In this document: in pieces, positions 28,257 through 36,934 of the stretch
How positions within the stretch are numbered: the stretch's first letter is position 1
Layout: each line of letters begins with the position of its first letter
DNA from: Limnoraphis robusta CS-951
Lineage (GTDB): Bacteria; Cyanobacteriota; Cyanobacteriia; Cyanobacteriales; Microcoleaceae
Length of the DNA: 64,000 nucleotides
Assembly: GCF_000972705.2 (NCBI RefSeq)
Contig: NZ_LATL02000301.1
Coordinates: 8,078-72,077, forward strand
Reading direction: 5' to 3'
The notes under the pieces: model-generated
The model's input: only the letters and a program-made list of their open reading frames with translations
Databases searched by the model: none
Told to the model about the DNA's origin: nothing
Program-made: the position numbers and the translations under genes

Positions 28257-28712
28257 ATGACAATCTACTTTTACGGTACTAGCCAAGAACCTTATGGCTG
28301 TTTTTCTAACTTTTCACAACAAGGTTTTGAGCTAGATGGGCTTTGGTGGCCCACCAACGAACATTACTTCCAAGCACAAAAATTTGTTGAAACGGATCGC
28401 TCTTGGTTCGATAAAATTAAAACAGTCAAAACACCCAAGGAAGCCGCGAAAATGGGACGCGATCGCAAACATCCTCTCCGTCGTGATTGGGAACAGGTCA
28501 AAGATGAAATTATGCAGCAAGGAGTGTTACGAAAGTTTAAAACTCATGCTGATATTTGTGAGATACTTCTTGCTACAGGTGATGAAGTTATTGTTGAGAA
28601 TTCGCCTGTTGATTATTACTGGGGATGCGGTCAAGATGGTAGCGGGAAAAATAGGCTGGGAGAGATTTTGATGGCAGTACGAGAAATCTTGCGTCAACAA
28701 CAAAATTACTAA
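28257..28712 (+). CDS. NADAR-domain protein (YbiA/RibX-like N-glycosidase fold)
   Basis: A 151-residue protein from the ATG at 28257. It shows the NADAR family pattern: YGCFSNFSQQGFELDGLWWP, then TNEHYFQAQKF, then AAKMGRDRKHPLRRDW, and finally DYYWGCGQDGSGKNRLGEIL. Members cleave N-glycosidic bonds in riboflavin intermediates (YbiA-like), and some remove ADP-ribose from guanine in nucleic acids or appear in phage-conflict loci. It is embedded between tRNA-Ala(UGC) and tRNA-Ala(GGC), 61 bases from the first and 35 from the second, so it is physically part of the tRNA array. I infer a role in modification or repair of NAD-derived or nucleic-acid adducts. No ribosome binding site stands out (TTGAGG is 12 bases upstream). 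Confidence 0.88.
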   Translation: MTIYFYGTSQEPYGCFSNFSQQGFELDGLWWPTNEHYFQAQKFVETDRSWFDKIKTVKTPKEAAKMGRDRKHPLRRDWEQVKDEIMQQGVLRKFKTHADICEILLATGDEVIVENSPVDYYWGCGQDGSGKNRLGEILMAVREILRQQQNY

Positions 28713-28747
28713 CTCAATATTCAGATTCAACAGCAATTCACAAAAAA

Positions 28748-28821
28748 GGGTCTGTAGCTTAATCGGTAAAGCATCTAGCTGGCTGCTAGAAAGATGTCGG
28801 TTCGACTCCGGCCAGTATCCA
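28748..28821 (+). tRNA. tRNA-Ala (anticodon GGC)
   Basis: The D stem is GCTT/AAGC, the anticodon stem TCTAG/CTAGA with loop CTGGCTG (anticodon GGC), and the T arm GTCGG-TTCGACT-CCGGC. The acceptor and 3' tail are identical to those of tRNA-Ala(UGC) in this array, including the bulged T, the G3:U70 pair and A73. The two genes differ mainly in the anticodon arm. CCA is not encoded. Confidence 0.85.
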
Positions 28822-28825
28822 TTGT

Positions 28826-28900
28826 GGAGTCTGAAGTCAAAGTGGTCGAGATGCTGGTTTGTGACACCAGTAATAATGGGTTCAAGTCCCATCAGACTCC
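28826..28900 (+). tRNA. tRNA-His (anticodon GUG)
   Basis: The anticodon stem is CTGGT/ACCAG with loop TTGTGAC (anticodon GTG). The T arm is ATGGG-TTCAAGT-CCCAT. The acceptor GAGTCTG/CAGACTC is preceded by G at 28826, which pairs with C at 28900: the G-1:C73 pair specific to histidine tRNA. The D arm is weak. CCA is not encoded. Confidence 0.85.
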
Positions 28901-28906
28901 CCTTTC

Positions 28907-28989
28907 GGAAGATACTGCTGAAGGGACAGCAACCCGTCTTGAAAACGGGAGCAAGGTAACACTTGGGGGTTCGATTCCTCTATCTTCCT
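28907..28989 (+). tRNA. tRNA-Ser (anticodon UGA)
   Basis: A class II tRNA. The acceptor is GGAAGAT/ATCTTCC, the D stem TGCT/AGCA, the anticodon stem CCCGT/ACGGG with loop CTTGAAA (anticodon TGA). A variable arm is closed by CAAG/CTTG, and the T loop is TTCGATT. The long variable arm is the serine identity feature. The discriminator appears to be T, which is unusual. CCA is not encoded. Confidence 0.85.
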
Positions 28990-29205
28990 TCAATTCAGCT
29001 ATCAAAATTTCAAGAAACCTCAACAACATCCTTTAGTTGAGTTTATCCAAACTGTAGGTCATTTCAGTCAAAAAAACGCTGATGTGCTTCTAAATATTCT
29101 ACGGTTGTATTTTAACACCTTAATCCCTTATTATATAACGCTTGTAGCAACTTAACCTGTAGGGGTGAAGTTGCTGTAACAAGCTTAGGGTAAGGTGTAT
29201 ATGTT

Positions 29206-30441
29206 TTATAGTTCGACTTTTTTGAGTTCAGCCGGACGTACAGCAATTTGTTGAGTTTGATCGCCTCGTTGGACTTTAATATTCAAAGGTTGACCGACCC
29301 GACTGAGTTCAACTTTACTTTGTAATTGATCCGCAGTGGTAATAGTTTCGCCGTCAATTTGAGTAATCACATCACCGCGACGTAAACCGGAACTCGCCGC
29401 CGGACTATCTGGAATGACTTGAACGACTAATACGCCTTTGATTTCTGGAATTAACAACGGTGAGTTTGGATCACGGTTAAACTCTTTGGCAATATCCGGC
29501 GTTAGCGTCACCATTCGCACCCCAATATAAGGATGAGAAATCTCCTCGCCGCGTGCGAGTTTGTCTTGAATTGATTTGGCTTTATCAATGGGAATGGCAA
29601 ATCCTATTCCTTGACCATCTGCCCGAATGGCGGTGTTAATTCCAATCACTTCGCCTTGACCATTTAATAACGGCCCGCCGGAGTTTCCGGGGTTAATCGC
29701 GGCATCAGTTTGAATGAAATCTAAGCGTTTATCGGGAATCCCAACTTGTGAACTGGGACGATTTAAGGTGCTAACAATTCCCAAGGTTACGGTGTTATCT
29801 AAGCCTAAAGGATTTCCGACTGCGATCGCCCAATCTCCGACTTGAACTTCGGCAGAATTTCCTAAAGGAGCAACGGGTAAATTATTCCCATTAATTTTAA
29901 CGACGGCTAAATCAGAGGGTTCGTCAACGCCTCGTACTTCCCCTTGAAATTCTCGTCCATCTCGCAGAATAACGGTTACTTTATCGGCTCCTTTAACAAC
30001 ATGAGCATTGGTTAAAATGATGCCGTTGCTATCAACGATAAAGCCCGATCCTTGTCCGCGTTGTTGAAATTGTTGGGGGGTTTGAGGTGCGAATTCTTCA
30101 CCAAAAAACCGCCGAAAAAACGGATCATCAAAAAAGGGATCGAGGTTGCGTGTTATGGTACGTTCGGTATCGAGTCGGACAACGGCTGGCCCTACTTTGT
30201 TAACAGCCGCAGTTACAAAGTTACTAACGGCGGGATTTGTTGGGGAAATGGCGACAGTTTGGGGTTGAGGTTGAACCGCGACAACTTCTGTTACCTGATG
30301 ACTATTTGCGTTAGCTGGGGGTAGCACAAGAGCGGGGAATACACGCAAGGATAATAATGTTAAACCTACACTTAAAAAAATTGTCAAAACATAGCTAATA
30401 ATTTTAGAAAAGGAAAAACGCGACTGTTCATAGGATGACAT
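29206..30441 (-). CDS. HtrA/Deg-type periplasmic serine protease
   Basis: A 411-residue trypsin-like protease with one PDZ domain, of the cyanobacterial HtrA/HhoA/HhoB group. The N-terminal hydrophobic anchor/signal spans about residues 15-42. The catalytic triad is visible as His in LTNAHVVKGA, Asp in PSDLAVVKI and Ser in NPGNSGGPLLNG. The PDZ domain spans about 310-400 (GVRMVTLTPDIAKEF, LRRGDVITQIDGETI). It degrades or refolds damaged proteins in the periplasm or thylakoid lumen. A GGAGG-type ribosome binding site precedes the ATG. It begins a run of stress genes (DnaJ-type, Hsp20, and further on HrcA), but a 336-base gap makes co-transcription unlikely. Confidence 0.94.
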   Translation of the reverse strand: MSSYEQSRFSFSKIISYVLTIFLSVGLTLLSLRVFPALVLPPANANSHQVTEVVAVQPQPQTVAISPTNPAVSNFVTAAVNKVGPAVVRLDTERTITRNLDPFFDDPFFRRFFGEEFAPQTPQQFQQRGQGSGFIVDSNGIILTNAHVVKGADKVTVILRDGREFQGEVRGVDEPSDLAVVKINGNNLPVAPLGNSAEVQVGDWAIAVGNPLGLDNTVTLGIVSTLNRPSSQVGIPDKRLDFIQTDAAINPGNSGGPLLNGQGEVIGINTAIRADGQGIGFAIPIDKAKSIQDKLARGEEISHPYIGVRMVTLTPDIAKEFNRDPNSPLLIPEIKGVLVVQVIPDSPAASSGLRRGDVITQIDGETITTADQLQSKVELSRVGQPLNIKVQRGDQTQQIAVRPAELKKVEL

Positions 30442-30692
30442 AATTTCCTCCTTTGTTGGTTTAACTCAAGTGCTTAACGACATCCTTCATTTAGGTCTAT
30501 GAACTAGGATAACCTATTTTTGGACTGAAAAAAATGAAATTTTAACCCAAATAGACTCGAGGTTTTGGATGTTTTCAATTTTCATTGAATCCGGTTTAAA
30601 TTCAGGATGAAATATCGGGAATGCTTCCCGGAAATTTGACCTCATAAAAACTTCCCTATCTTTTTTACAATTTGGATCTAATGAAAAGTCAA

Positions 30693-30707
30693 CGACTCAA
30701 GGAGTCG
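30693..30707. repeat. Small palindrome in the HtrA-DnaJ gap
   Basis: CGACTC-AAG-GAGTCG forms a six-pair stem 70 bases from the DnaJ stop codon. The rest of 30442-30777 is AT-rich with no gene or clear promoter. Confidence 0.35.
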
Positions 30708-30777
30708 CCAGTCATTTGCTATTAATTTGCAGTTGTTTATTTTGAATTTTGTTTTATTTCGCCTTCTTTCCTCCTCT

Positions 30778-31767
30778 CTAAAGTTGCATACCGCCTAGAT
30801 GAGTTCGAGGATTAAACTGGCTAACTTGACTAATTTTTTCATAAAGTTCCTGTTCTTGAGAGCTAATATTTTTCGGAACGACGACTTTTAATTTAACGAT
30901 TTGATCACTGCGTCCACCTTTGGGATAAATCCAACCTTTTCCTCGCAGTCGTAAGGATTGACCCGAATCAACTCCTGCGGGAACTTTCAGCGTTACTAAA
31001 CCATCAGGAGTTGGGACTTGAATTTGACCGCCTAAGATAGCTTCATCAGGACGAATGGGAACTTCACAGACAATATTATCGCCGTCAAACTGGAAAAAAG
31101 GATGAGGTTGTAAATCAACAATTAAATATAAATCACCTCGTTGTTGAGTGGTTGCATTAACTCCTCCTTTTCCTTTGACGCGAATTCGAGTTCCGGGTTT
31201 CACGCCGGGAGGAATTCTGACTTTAATCATCTCATCATCGAGTTTAAATTGTTTGAGTACACCGTTAAAGGCTTCTGAAAAGGTTAAGGTAATTGAGGCT
31301 TCAAAATCTCGTTGGGGAACTTGTGCATATCCTCCGCCACCAAATAAATCCCCAAAAGGATCATTAGGAATTGAAGAACCTGTTTGCGAGGAAGTACGAT
31401 AGCCGTAAGTTCGTCTAGAACCGCCTCCTACACCGCCAAAACGCCCCAGTAACTCGTTAATAAAGTCGTCAAAATCACCATACTGACTGAAGTCAAAATC
31501 AAAGCCCCCTCCGGGTACACCACCTTCTCCAGCTTGACTCCAATATTGACCAAATTGATCATATTTTTTCCGTTTATCGGGGTCAGATAATACTTCGTTC
31601 GCTTCGTTAATATCTTTAAACCGTTGTTCGGCTTCTTTATTTCCAGGGTTTAAGTCGGGATGATATTGGCGAGCCAGACGACGATAGGCTTTTTTTATCT
31701 CATCTGAGCTGGCATTTTTAGGGATTCCCAACACTGCATAATAGTCTTTATAATCGGTTTTAGGCAT
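30778..31767 (-). CDS. DnaJ/CbpA-type co-chaperone (type II, no zinc finger)
   Basis: A 329-residue Hsp40. The J domain occupies residues 1-70 with the HPD motif in [15 protein letters not shown], which stimulates DnaK ATPase. A Gly/Phe-rich linker spans about 80-150 ([16 protein letters not shown]). The C-terminal substrate-binding beta domains span about 155-315 ([39 protein letters not shown]). The CxxCxGxG zinc-finger repeats are absent, making it CbpA/DnaJB-like rather than canonical DnaJ. The start has a textbook AGGAGGAAT Shine-Dalgarno. The adjacent Hsp20 gene on the same strand, 205 bases upstream, suggests shared heat regulation. No CIRCE is visible. Confidence 0.93.
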   Translation of the reverse strand: MPKTDYKDYYAVLGIPKNASSDEIKKAYRRLARQYHPDLNPGNKEAEQRFKDINEANEVLSDPDKRKKYDQFGQYWSQAGEGGVPGGGFDFDFSQYGDFDDFINELLGRFGGVGGGSRRTYGYRTSSQTGSSIPNDPFGDLFGGGGYAQVPQRDFEASITLTFSEAFNGVLKQFKLDDEMIKVRIPPGVKPGTRIRVKGKGGVNATTQQRGDLYLIVDLQPHPFFQFDGDNIVCEVPIRPDEAILGGQIQVPTPDGLVTLKVPAGVDSGQSLRLRGKGWIYPKGGRSDQIVKLKVVVPKNISSQEQELYEKISQVSQFNPRTHLGGMQL

Positions 31768-31878
31768 TCATATTCCTCCTTCTTTCATCTAAGATAACAG
31801 AATTGGGAACCGGGCTGCGAAAATAATTCTCGCGCTACCCCATTCCCAATCCCTAAAACGCTAGTTTAGACTCGGTGT

Positions 31879-31946
31879 TAAATCATTCTATTTGAGATTT
31901 AGAGTGGGTCTCGAATGATTTAGACTTTCAGGGTAAGCTTTACCCT
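31879..31946. repeat. Two inverted repeats between Hsp20 and DnaJ-type genes
   Basis: TAAATCATTC (31879-31888) pairs with GAATGATTTA (31913-31922), with a further GAGA/TCTC stem inside. AGGGTAA (31930-31936) pairs with TTACCCT (31940-31946) around GCT. They lie just downstream of hsp20 on its coding strand and could attenuate or stabilise its mRNA. They do not match CIRCE. Confidence 0.45.
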
Positions 31947-31972
31947 CTAACCTGAATTACAGCCGCTTTCAA

Positions 31973-32416
31973 CTATCCCAGAGACACTTTAACCACTTTA
32001 TTCTTTTCTTCTTCGGCTTTCGGTAGGGTGAGCGTTAAGATCCCATCTTTGTAGTCTGCGCTTACATTTGTGTTTTGAATGCGAACGGGTAGGGGAATTA
32101 CACGACGGAATTTTCCATAACGGAACTCTGTGCGAGTCATTCCTTTTTCTTCCGTTTTGATCTCCGATTTTCGTTCACCGCTAATGGCAACGGCTTCGGC
32201 TGTGACTTGAATATCAATGTCTTTGGCTTCCATTCCGGGAACTTCTAATTTCAGATGAACTGCGTCTGTTGTTTCCTCTATTTCAGCAAGCGGAACAAAA
32301 GCAGTTGTCGTCCGTTCCATCGGGGAACCATCATTGGTAAAGCTATCAAATAAACGGTTCATTTCCCGTTGTAAGCTATCAATTTCCCGTAAAGGTTCCC
32401 AACGCATTAAAGGCAT
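31973..32416 (-). CDS. hspA: Small heat shock protein Hsp20/alpha-crystallin
   Basis: A 147-residue Hsp20. The N-terminus MRWEPLREIDSLQREMNRLF is typical. The alpha-crystallin domain spans about 45-140 with LKLEVPGMEAKDIDIQV, GERKSEIKTEEKG and the closing ADYKDGILTLTLPKAEE. It acts as an ATP-independent holdase on unfolding proteins and thylakoid membranes. A strong Shine-Dalgarno (AAGGAGG, about 11 bases upstream) predicts high expression. The upstream region (32417-32684) has no recognisable CIRCE or other operator. It sits between the DnaJ-type gene and the helicase/DUF2290 pair. Confidence 0.95.
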   Translation of the reverse strand: MPLMRWEPLREIDSLQREMNRLFDSFTNDGSPMERTTTAFVPLAEIEETTDAVHLKLEVPGMEAKDIDIQVTAEAVAISGERKSEIKTEEKGMTRTEFRYGKFRRVIPLPVRIQNTNVSADYKDGILTLTLPKAEEEKNKVVKVSLG

Positions 32417-32684
32417 AGCTGTTACCTCCTTGTTAAATTTGATGAACTTCTAGACTTACTAGGTTTAATCCTTACCTTCTATACTTAGAGAATACAGAAC
32501 TTATTTTTGTTGTGAATTCGGTTTTAACGACTCTCTGATTCGCAATAACCCTACTTGGAATTAGAGGTTTAATGGGTGTTTAACCGTATAATCAAGGTTC
32601 GGTTAACCCGACCTGACGTTAATTCAAGACAATTTGAAATTGATCACTGATTTCAGTTAAAATATATTTCGCTTTGATTGAACT

Positions 32685-33347
32685 CTAGCTTGAAATAGAT
32701 ATGTGTAATAGTTTTTTTTCTAGGCCAGTTATAGTTTCAGGAAAAATCTCACTTAAAAGAGTAAGCTTATCGGTAAATTTATTGAAAGCTGTATTGTAAA
32801 AGCTACGCAGAATAAAAGACATAAAAGCACGCGGTGTAATCGGAGAACAAACAGGAATCCTACAATTTTTGAATTGTCCTAAAGTTAAGTGACATTGAGG
32901 ATGATCTATTTCTTTAAAATTTTGAGGATCATAATCAAATCGAATAGGAACAGGCAGTATATTTTTGGCTATTATATCTGCATATATTTCATCCAGTTCA
33001 TAAATCTCAGGATCATTTTGAAAGGCTTCTAGATAAGGTGATGGGAAAAAGGCTAGTCTATGTGAAATTAATTGAGATTTTTCATAAGTATACAAAAATT
33101 GTATTAATGCTCCATCAATCATTTTTATATTGTAGTTCTTATTTTGGTCTAGTTCATCGTATATTTCTTGATATCTAACATTTTTTAATGCGATTGAAAT
33201 ATCCTGCATACCTGAGTAGGAAACTTCATATCTATCTTTTGCTGATGATTCACAAGAAGGAAAGTTTTGCTTAACCGATAAACCACAGGCTATGAGTTCG
33301 GTTGTCATCATTTCAATCTCTTTATAAATGACTTTATAGCTAATCAT
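32685..33347 (-). CDS. DUF2290 family protein, partner of adjacent helicase
   Basis: A 220-residue protein. The C-terminal part HPQCHLTLGQFKNCRIPVCS, followed by PITPRAFMSFILRSFYNTAF, matches the DUF2290 family as I remember it. No catalytic motif, signal peptide or membrane helix is evident. Its ATG at 33347 overlaps the helicase stop by eight bases (ATGATTAG), indicating translational coupling; an internal ATG pair about 33 bases downstream is an alternative start. Base composition is noticeably AT-rich compared with flanking genes, suggesting transfer. Always being tied to a helicase would fit a toxin, nuclease adaptor or sensor role, but no function is established. Confidence 0.82.
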   Translation of the reverse strand: MISYKVIYKEIEMMTTELIACGLSVKQNFPSCESSAKDRYEVSYSGMQDISIALKNVRYQEIYDELDQNKNYNIKMIDGALIQFLYTYEKSQLISHRLAFFPSPYLEAFQNDPEIYELDEIYADIIAKNILPVPIRFDYDPQNFKEIDHPQCHLTLGQFKNCRIPVCSPITPRAFMSFILRSFYNTAFNKFTDKLTLLSEIFPETITGLEKKLLHISISS

Positions 33348-35460
33348 TAACCAAATTTTTGAGACTTTCTATCATATCTTGAGGTAAATCTTCCTTATTG
33401 ATTTCACCTTTTTTGAAGGCTTCAATAACTTCTTGTAAGCTATTTTTTCTTTGATCAAGCTTCGCCCGTTCCTTACGACTCATATCTCGATTAATCAGAT
33501 TCATTTGTCTACGTTCTTCTTCCGTAGGATACTTAAATTCAAGCACAAATTTTCTGTTCTTAACTTGATTAAACTCTTTTTCTAAATTTTGCATAGATTC
33601 ACCATATCCAACCACTCTTAACCAAGCTTTACTTCTTGTCATAGCAGTAAACAGAATATTCCGTTTTCGAGCTAAATCTAAACCAGAATAGCATTCGTGA
33701 GCATCGATGACATAAATCATGGCTGCTTCATTTCCCTTAGCTCTATTAATACTTGTGAAAGTAATAGCCTGTTCACTAAAAAAGTCATCAGGTGAGGTTG
33801 TAACACCCGCTAGATTAGAATTTATACCCTTCTCAAAAAGAGAAGCTCTCGCTTCTCCTACCGCAGATTTAGTGGTCAGTGGATTAGGATGAATAACCAT
33901 AATATCATCATATCTTAACTCATCTTCAGTGATATTTTTCTCTATTTGTTCTACTAACCACTGAGTCTGTTCTCGCTTATCCTTAAATGACTTGAAAATA
34001 ATTAAATCGTCAATCGGTGAATGATCTTCTAGAAATTTAGGACTGGTATCGCTCGTTCTAGCAAGTTTGACAAATTTTCCGTCCTCTAATGTTCCTTCTT
34101 CTACGACATAACCAATATCTCTCCATAGTCCTGCATATTCAAACATTTGAATCAATCCTTGATCTCTATAAATCCCGAAACCCAGTGCATGAGCAGAACT
34201 TAAGAGCGGACGAGAATTTCTATAACATTTTTTTAGTATAATATCTTGTTTAGGTTCTCCTGGTATATTCTGGAGTTGAACATAGGGTTTACCCTGAATA
34301 TCCTCACCAAAAAGAACTTCTGGTGATTCCATAACTTTTTTATTAAGATTTTGTAGTTCGTCATAAGCATATACTAATCTTTTAGGTGGCTTCAGCATTT
34401 GATAACAAAGTCTGAGAAAATATCTTGAAAAATCTTGTGCTTCATCAACCATTATTGCATCATAATAGGGATTGAATTTATTGATTTTTTTTAGAGCTTC
34501 TTCACAAACATAATCAAACTCTTTTCCAGATAGGTTAGTGAGCTTTTTTGCTGTATTGAAATCTCGATATTCAATATTATGTCTTTTACAAACTTCATAA
34601 TAAATACCTTCCGAGGATGGACTTCCCCAAGCATGAATAATTTTTACTCTATCCCAGTCTGGCTCTTCATTAGTGTGTTCAATTGTAAATATATTAATAA
34701 GTTGTTTAAACTGACCTTTTAATGAACGAGTATTGAAAGTAACAGCAATATTCCAGTCAGGATGCTTTGCATGAAGATAGGCTACTTTTAGTGCTAGAAC
34801 TATTGTTTTACCTGAACCAGCAAGACCTCTGATTCTCTGGACTCCTTCAACCGTCTCAATAACAGCCTCACTTTGATTTCTGTCTAAATTAGCAATAGAA
34901 TCCTCTAGTTTCAGAAGTTTTGCACCTCTAGAGTTTTCTGTTTTAATATTGTTCCGAGACTTTTTCTTTCGGATTGTCGTTATCGCTTGTATAACTGAAT
35001 TTAGCTTTTCAAAATATTCGTTGCCATTTTTCCAGGTTTTATGGTTTAAATATTCATCAAGTTCATCAGTTTTCGTGACAATAGGATATTCATCTGAAAT
35101 ATCAGAAGGTTTTTGATTGAGTGCAGGTGCAAAAGTTAAAACACCAATGTCTACCATTAGGTTTCTTCGTTGAGTCAGAGATTTTTGTTGAAGGAGTTTT
35201 GATTGTAACTTATTAAAGCTTTCATCCTGTACTTCTTCTATATTTTTATCAATAGAAGTGCCTTCAATAATATTGAAAATAATTACTCCATGCTCTCTAG
35301 ATACAAGAAGAGCATCAATTGGATATCCTCCTTGAGATGTTCCTATAATTGGATATCCCAAATATAAGCTACCATCAATATTAGATTTACTTTCAAAATA
35401 TTCAGCTAACCTTCTGGATGATTCAGGCTTGTCTAAAGTGCCTCGTATAACATGAACCAT
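33340..35460 (-). CDS. SF1 helicase with degenerate NERD-like N-terminus
   Basis: A 706-residue UvrD/DUF2075-like helicase. Residues about 1-150 resemble NERD (SSRRLAEYFESKS, YPIDALLVSREHGVIIFNII), but the ExK nuclease residues are replaced by NII, so this part is probably not catalytic. Helicase core: Walker A RGLAGSGKTIVLALK near 215, Walker B AIMVDEAQDFSR near 340, TSINRAKGNEAAMIYVID near 560 and LFTAMTRSKAWLRVVG near 590. The motor is homologous along its length to the NERD fusion at 16045-18699 (shared HAWGS and HPDWNIAV-type blocks). It forms a coupled pair with DUF2290 and is AT-rich. I infer an accessory, possibly phage-defence, function. Confidence 0.88.
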   Translation of the reverse strand: MVHVIRGTLDKPESSRRLAEYFESKSNIDGSLYLGYPIIGTSQGGYPIDALLVSREHGVIIFNIIEGTSIDKNIEEVQDESFNKLQSKLLQQKSLTQRRNLMVDIGVLTFAPALNQKPSDISDEYPIVTKTDELDEYLNHKTWKNGNEYFEKLNSVIQAITTIRKKKSRNNIKTENSRGAKLLKLEDSIANLDRNQSEAVIETVEGVQRIRGLAGSGKTIVLALKVAYLHAKHPDWNIAVTFNTRSLKGQFKQLINIFTIEHTNEEPDWDRVKIIHAWGSPSSEGIYYEVCKRHNIEYRDFNTAKKLTNLSGKEFDYVCEEALKKINKFNPYYDAIMVDEAQDFSRYFLRLCYQMLKPPKRLVYAYDELQNLNKKVMESPEVLFGEDIQGKPYVQLQNIPGEPKQDIILKKCYRNSRPLLSSAHALGFGIYRDQGLIQMFEYAGLWRDIGYVVEEGTLEDGKFVKLARTSDTSPKFLEDHSPIDDLIIFKSFKDKREQTQWLVEQIEKNITEDELRYDDIMVIHPNPLTTKSAVGEARASLFEKGINSNLAGVTTSPDDFFSEQAITFTSINRAKGNEAAMIYVIDAHECYSGLDLARKRNILFTAMTRSKAWLRVVGYGESMQNLEKEFNQVKNRKFVLEFKYPTEEERRQMNLINRDMSRKERAKLDQRKNSLQEVIEAFKKGEINKEDLPQDMIESLKNLVND

Positions 35461-35788
35461 AGGATAATTTGCGCTAAAGTTACAGTGTATATCTTTTATT
35501 ATATCCTTTTCTTCAGGACAGGAACTCTAAATTTTGAACACCTGATGATGAACGTTTTACCAATCCGCTTAAAACCAAACCAAGATCTAAAACTCAGCTT
35601 GCAAGAGATCGCCGTGACGGATCAAATTCAAGCAGGATTTATTTTAACGGCAGTTGGCAGTCTCCAACAAGCAACTGTGCGCTTTGCCGGTCAAGAAGAA
35701 AGTGAGTGTTTACCAAGAAAAACAGGTTTAGAGCAAGGTCGTTCACGACGGATTATTTTCTGCTACAATAGTTTATCGTGGCTCGACA

Positions 35789-36931
35789 ATGATAACTGTG
35801 ATCATTTATGAAATGAAGCTGCAAGGAACCCAATACCAGTACAGAAAGTTAGACGAAGCTATCCGTACTGGTAGGTTTGTTCGCAACAGCATCATCAAAG
35901 CATGGATAAATGGTCAAGTTCAAAGTCGCAACGATGCTTATGCCTACTGCAAACTGCTGTCAGACAATCCAGACTTTCCCTGGGTAAACAAACTCAATTC
36001 TATGGCTCGACAAGCGCACGCAGAAAGGGCTTGGGCATCGATAGAGCGATTCTACAAGAATTGTCGGCAAAAAATACCCGGTAAAAAGGGATTTCCTAAG
36101 TTTAAAAAGTATCAAGTCAGAGCATCGGTTGAGTACAAAACTTCGGGCTGGCAACTGTCGAAAGATAGGCGTTATTTAACGTTTAGCGACAAGTTTGAAG
36201 CGGGTACATTTAAACTTTGGGGAAGTCGAAACCTGCACTTCTATCAACTCCAACAAATTAAACGGGTTAGGGTGATTAGAAGACACGATGGTTACTATGC
36301 TCAATTTTTGATAGACCATAAAAGGGAGGAAAACAAAGAACTCAGTAACAAACAAACAGGTTTGGATGTCGGTTTAAATCATTTCTACACTGATTCCACC
36401 GGGATACAGATAGACAACCCCCGCTTTTTAAGAAAAGACGAGCGACGAATTAAAAAGCTGCAACGTCGATTATCTCGAAAAAAAAAGGGAAGTCAAAACC
36501 GTAAAAAAGCCAGGAATCGGTTAGGTAGGGCGCATCTAAGAGTTTCACGCAGACGTAATGATTGGGTTTGTAAACAGGCCCAACACGTCATACAGTCTAA
36601 CGACTTGGTAGCGATAGAAAACCTACGGATACGCAATCTAGTTAAAAATCATCATCTAGCCAAGTCAATTAACGATGCTGCTTGGTACAGATTTAGAGAA
36701 TGGTTAGAGTATTTTGGGAGAATTTATGGGGTTCCGGTGATTGCCGTTGAACCTGCATACACATCTCAAAATTGTTCAAACTGCGGTGAAAAGGTTGTCA
36801 AAACTCTCAGTACGAGAACTCATAAATGTCCTCACTGTGGGTATGTAGCAGACCGAGACGAAAATGCCGCCAAAAACATTCTAAAATCTGCACTCAAACA
36901 GTTATCAAATCAAGAAACGGATAAGAAATAG
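35789..36931 (+). CDS. tnpB: RNA-guided endonuclease TnpB (intact)
   Basis: A 380-residue TnpB with complete motifs: RuvC Asp in TGLDVGLNHFYTD, Glu in LVAIENLRIRNLVKN, Asp in VADRDENAAKNIL, and the zinc ribbon CSNCGEKV / HKCPHCGY. A basic arginine-rich segment (RRIKKLQRRLSRKKKGSQNR) precedes RuvC-II. The start may be the ATG at 35789 or the one at 35813 (MKLQGTQYQYRK); the latter better fits the family N-terminus. It is divergent from the TnpB at 951-2174, so the two elements are independent arrivals. No tnpA accompanies it; mobility would need a transposase in trans. The guide-scaffold RNA is expected from the 3' flank. Confidence 0.92.
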   Translation: MITVIIYEMKLQGTQYQYRKLDEAIRTGRFVRNSIIKAWINGQVQSRNDAYAYCKLLSDNPDFPWVNKLNSMARQAHAERAWASIERFYKNCRQKIPGKKGFPKFKKYQVRASVEYKTSGWQLSKDRRYLTFSDKFEAGTFKLWGSRNLHFYQLQQIKRVRVIRRHDGYYAQFLIDHKREENKELSNKQTGLDVGLNHFYTDSTGIQIDNPRFLRKDERRIKKLQRRLSRKKKGSQNRKKARNRLGRAHLRVSRRRNDWVCKQAQHVIQSNDLVAIENLRIRNLVKNHHLAKSINDAAWYRFREWLEYFGRIYGVPVIAVEPAYTSQNCSNCGEKVVKTLSTRTHKCPHCGYVADRDENAAKNILKSALKQLSNQETDKK

Positions 36932-36934
36932 ATT

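Noticed and set aside
28064..28282. 72-residue frame across tRNA-Ala(UGC)
   Set aside because: It is a translation of tRNA sequence; the cloverleaf and identity elements explain the region better.
28794..29036. 80-residue frame across the Ala, His and Ser tRNA genes
   Set aside because: It covers three cloverleafs and has no coding signature.
31861..31922. Possible CIRCE operator between Hsp20 and DnaJ-type genes
   Set aside because: The inverted repeat TAAATCATTC/GAATGATTTA with a 24-base loop does not fit TTAGCACTC-N9-GAGTGCTAA, and it lies downstream, not upstream, of hsp20.
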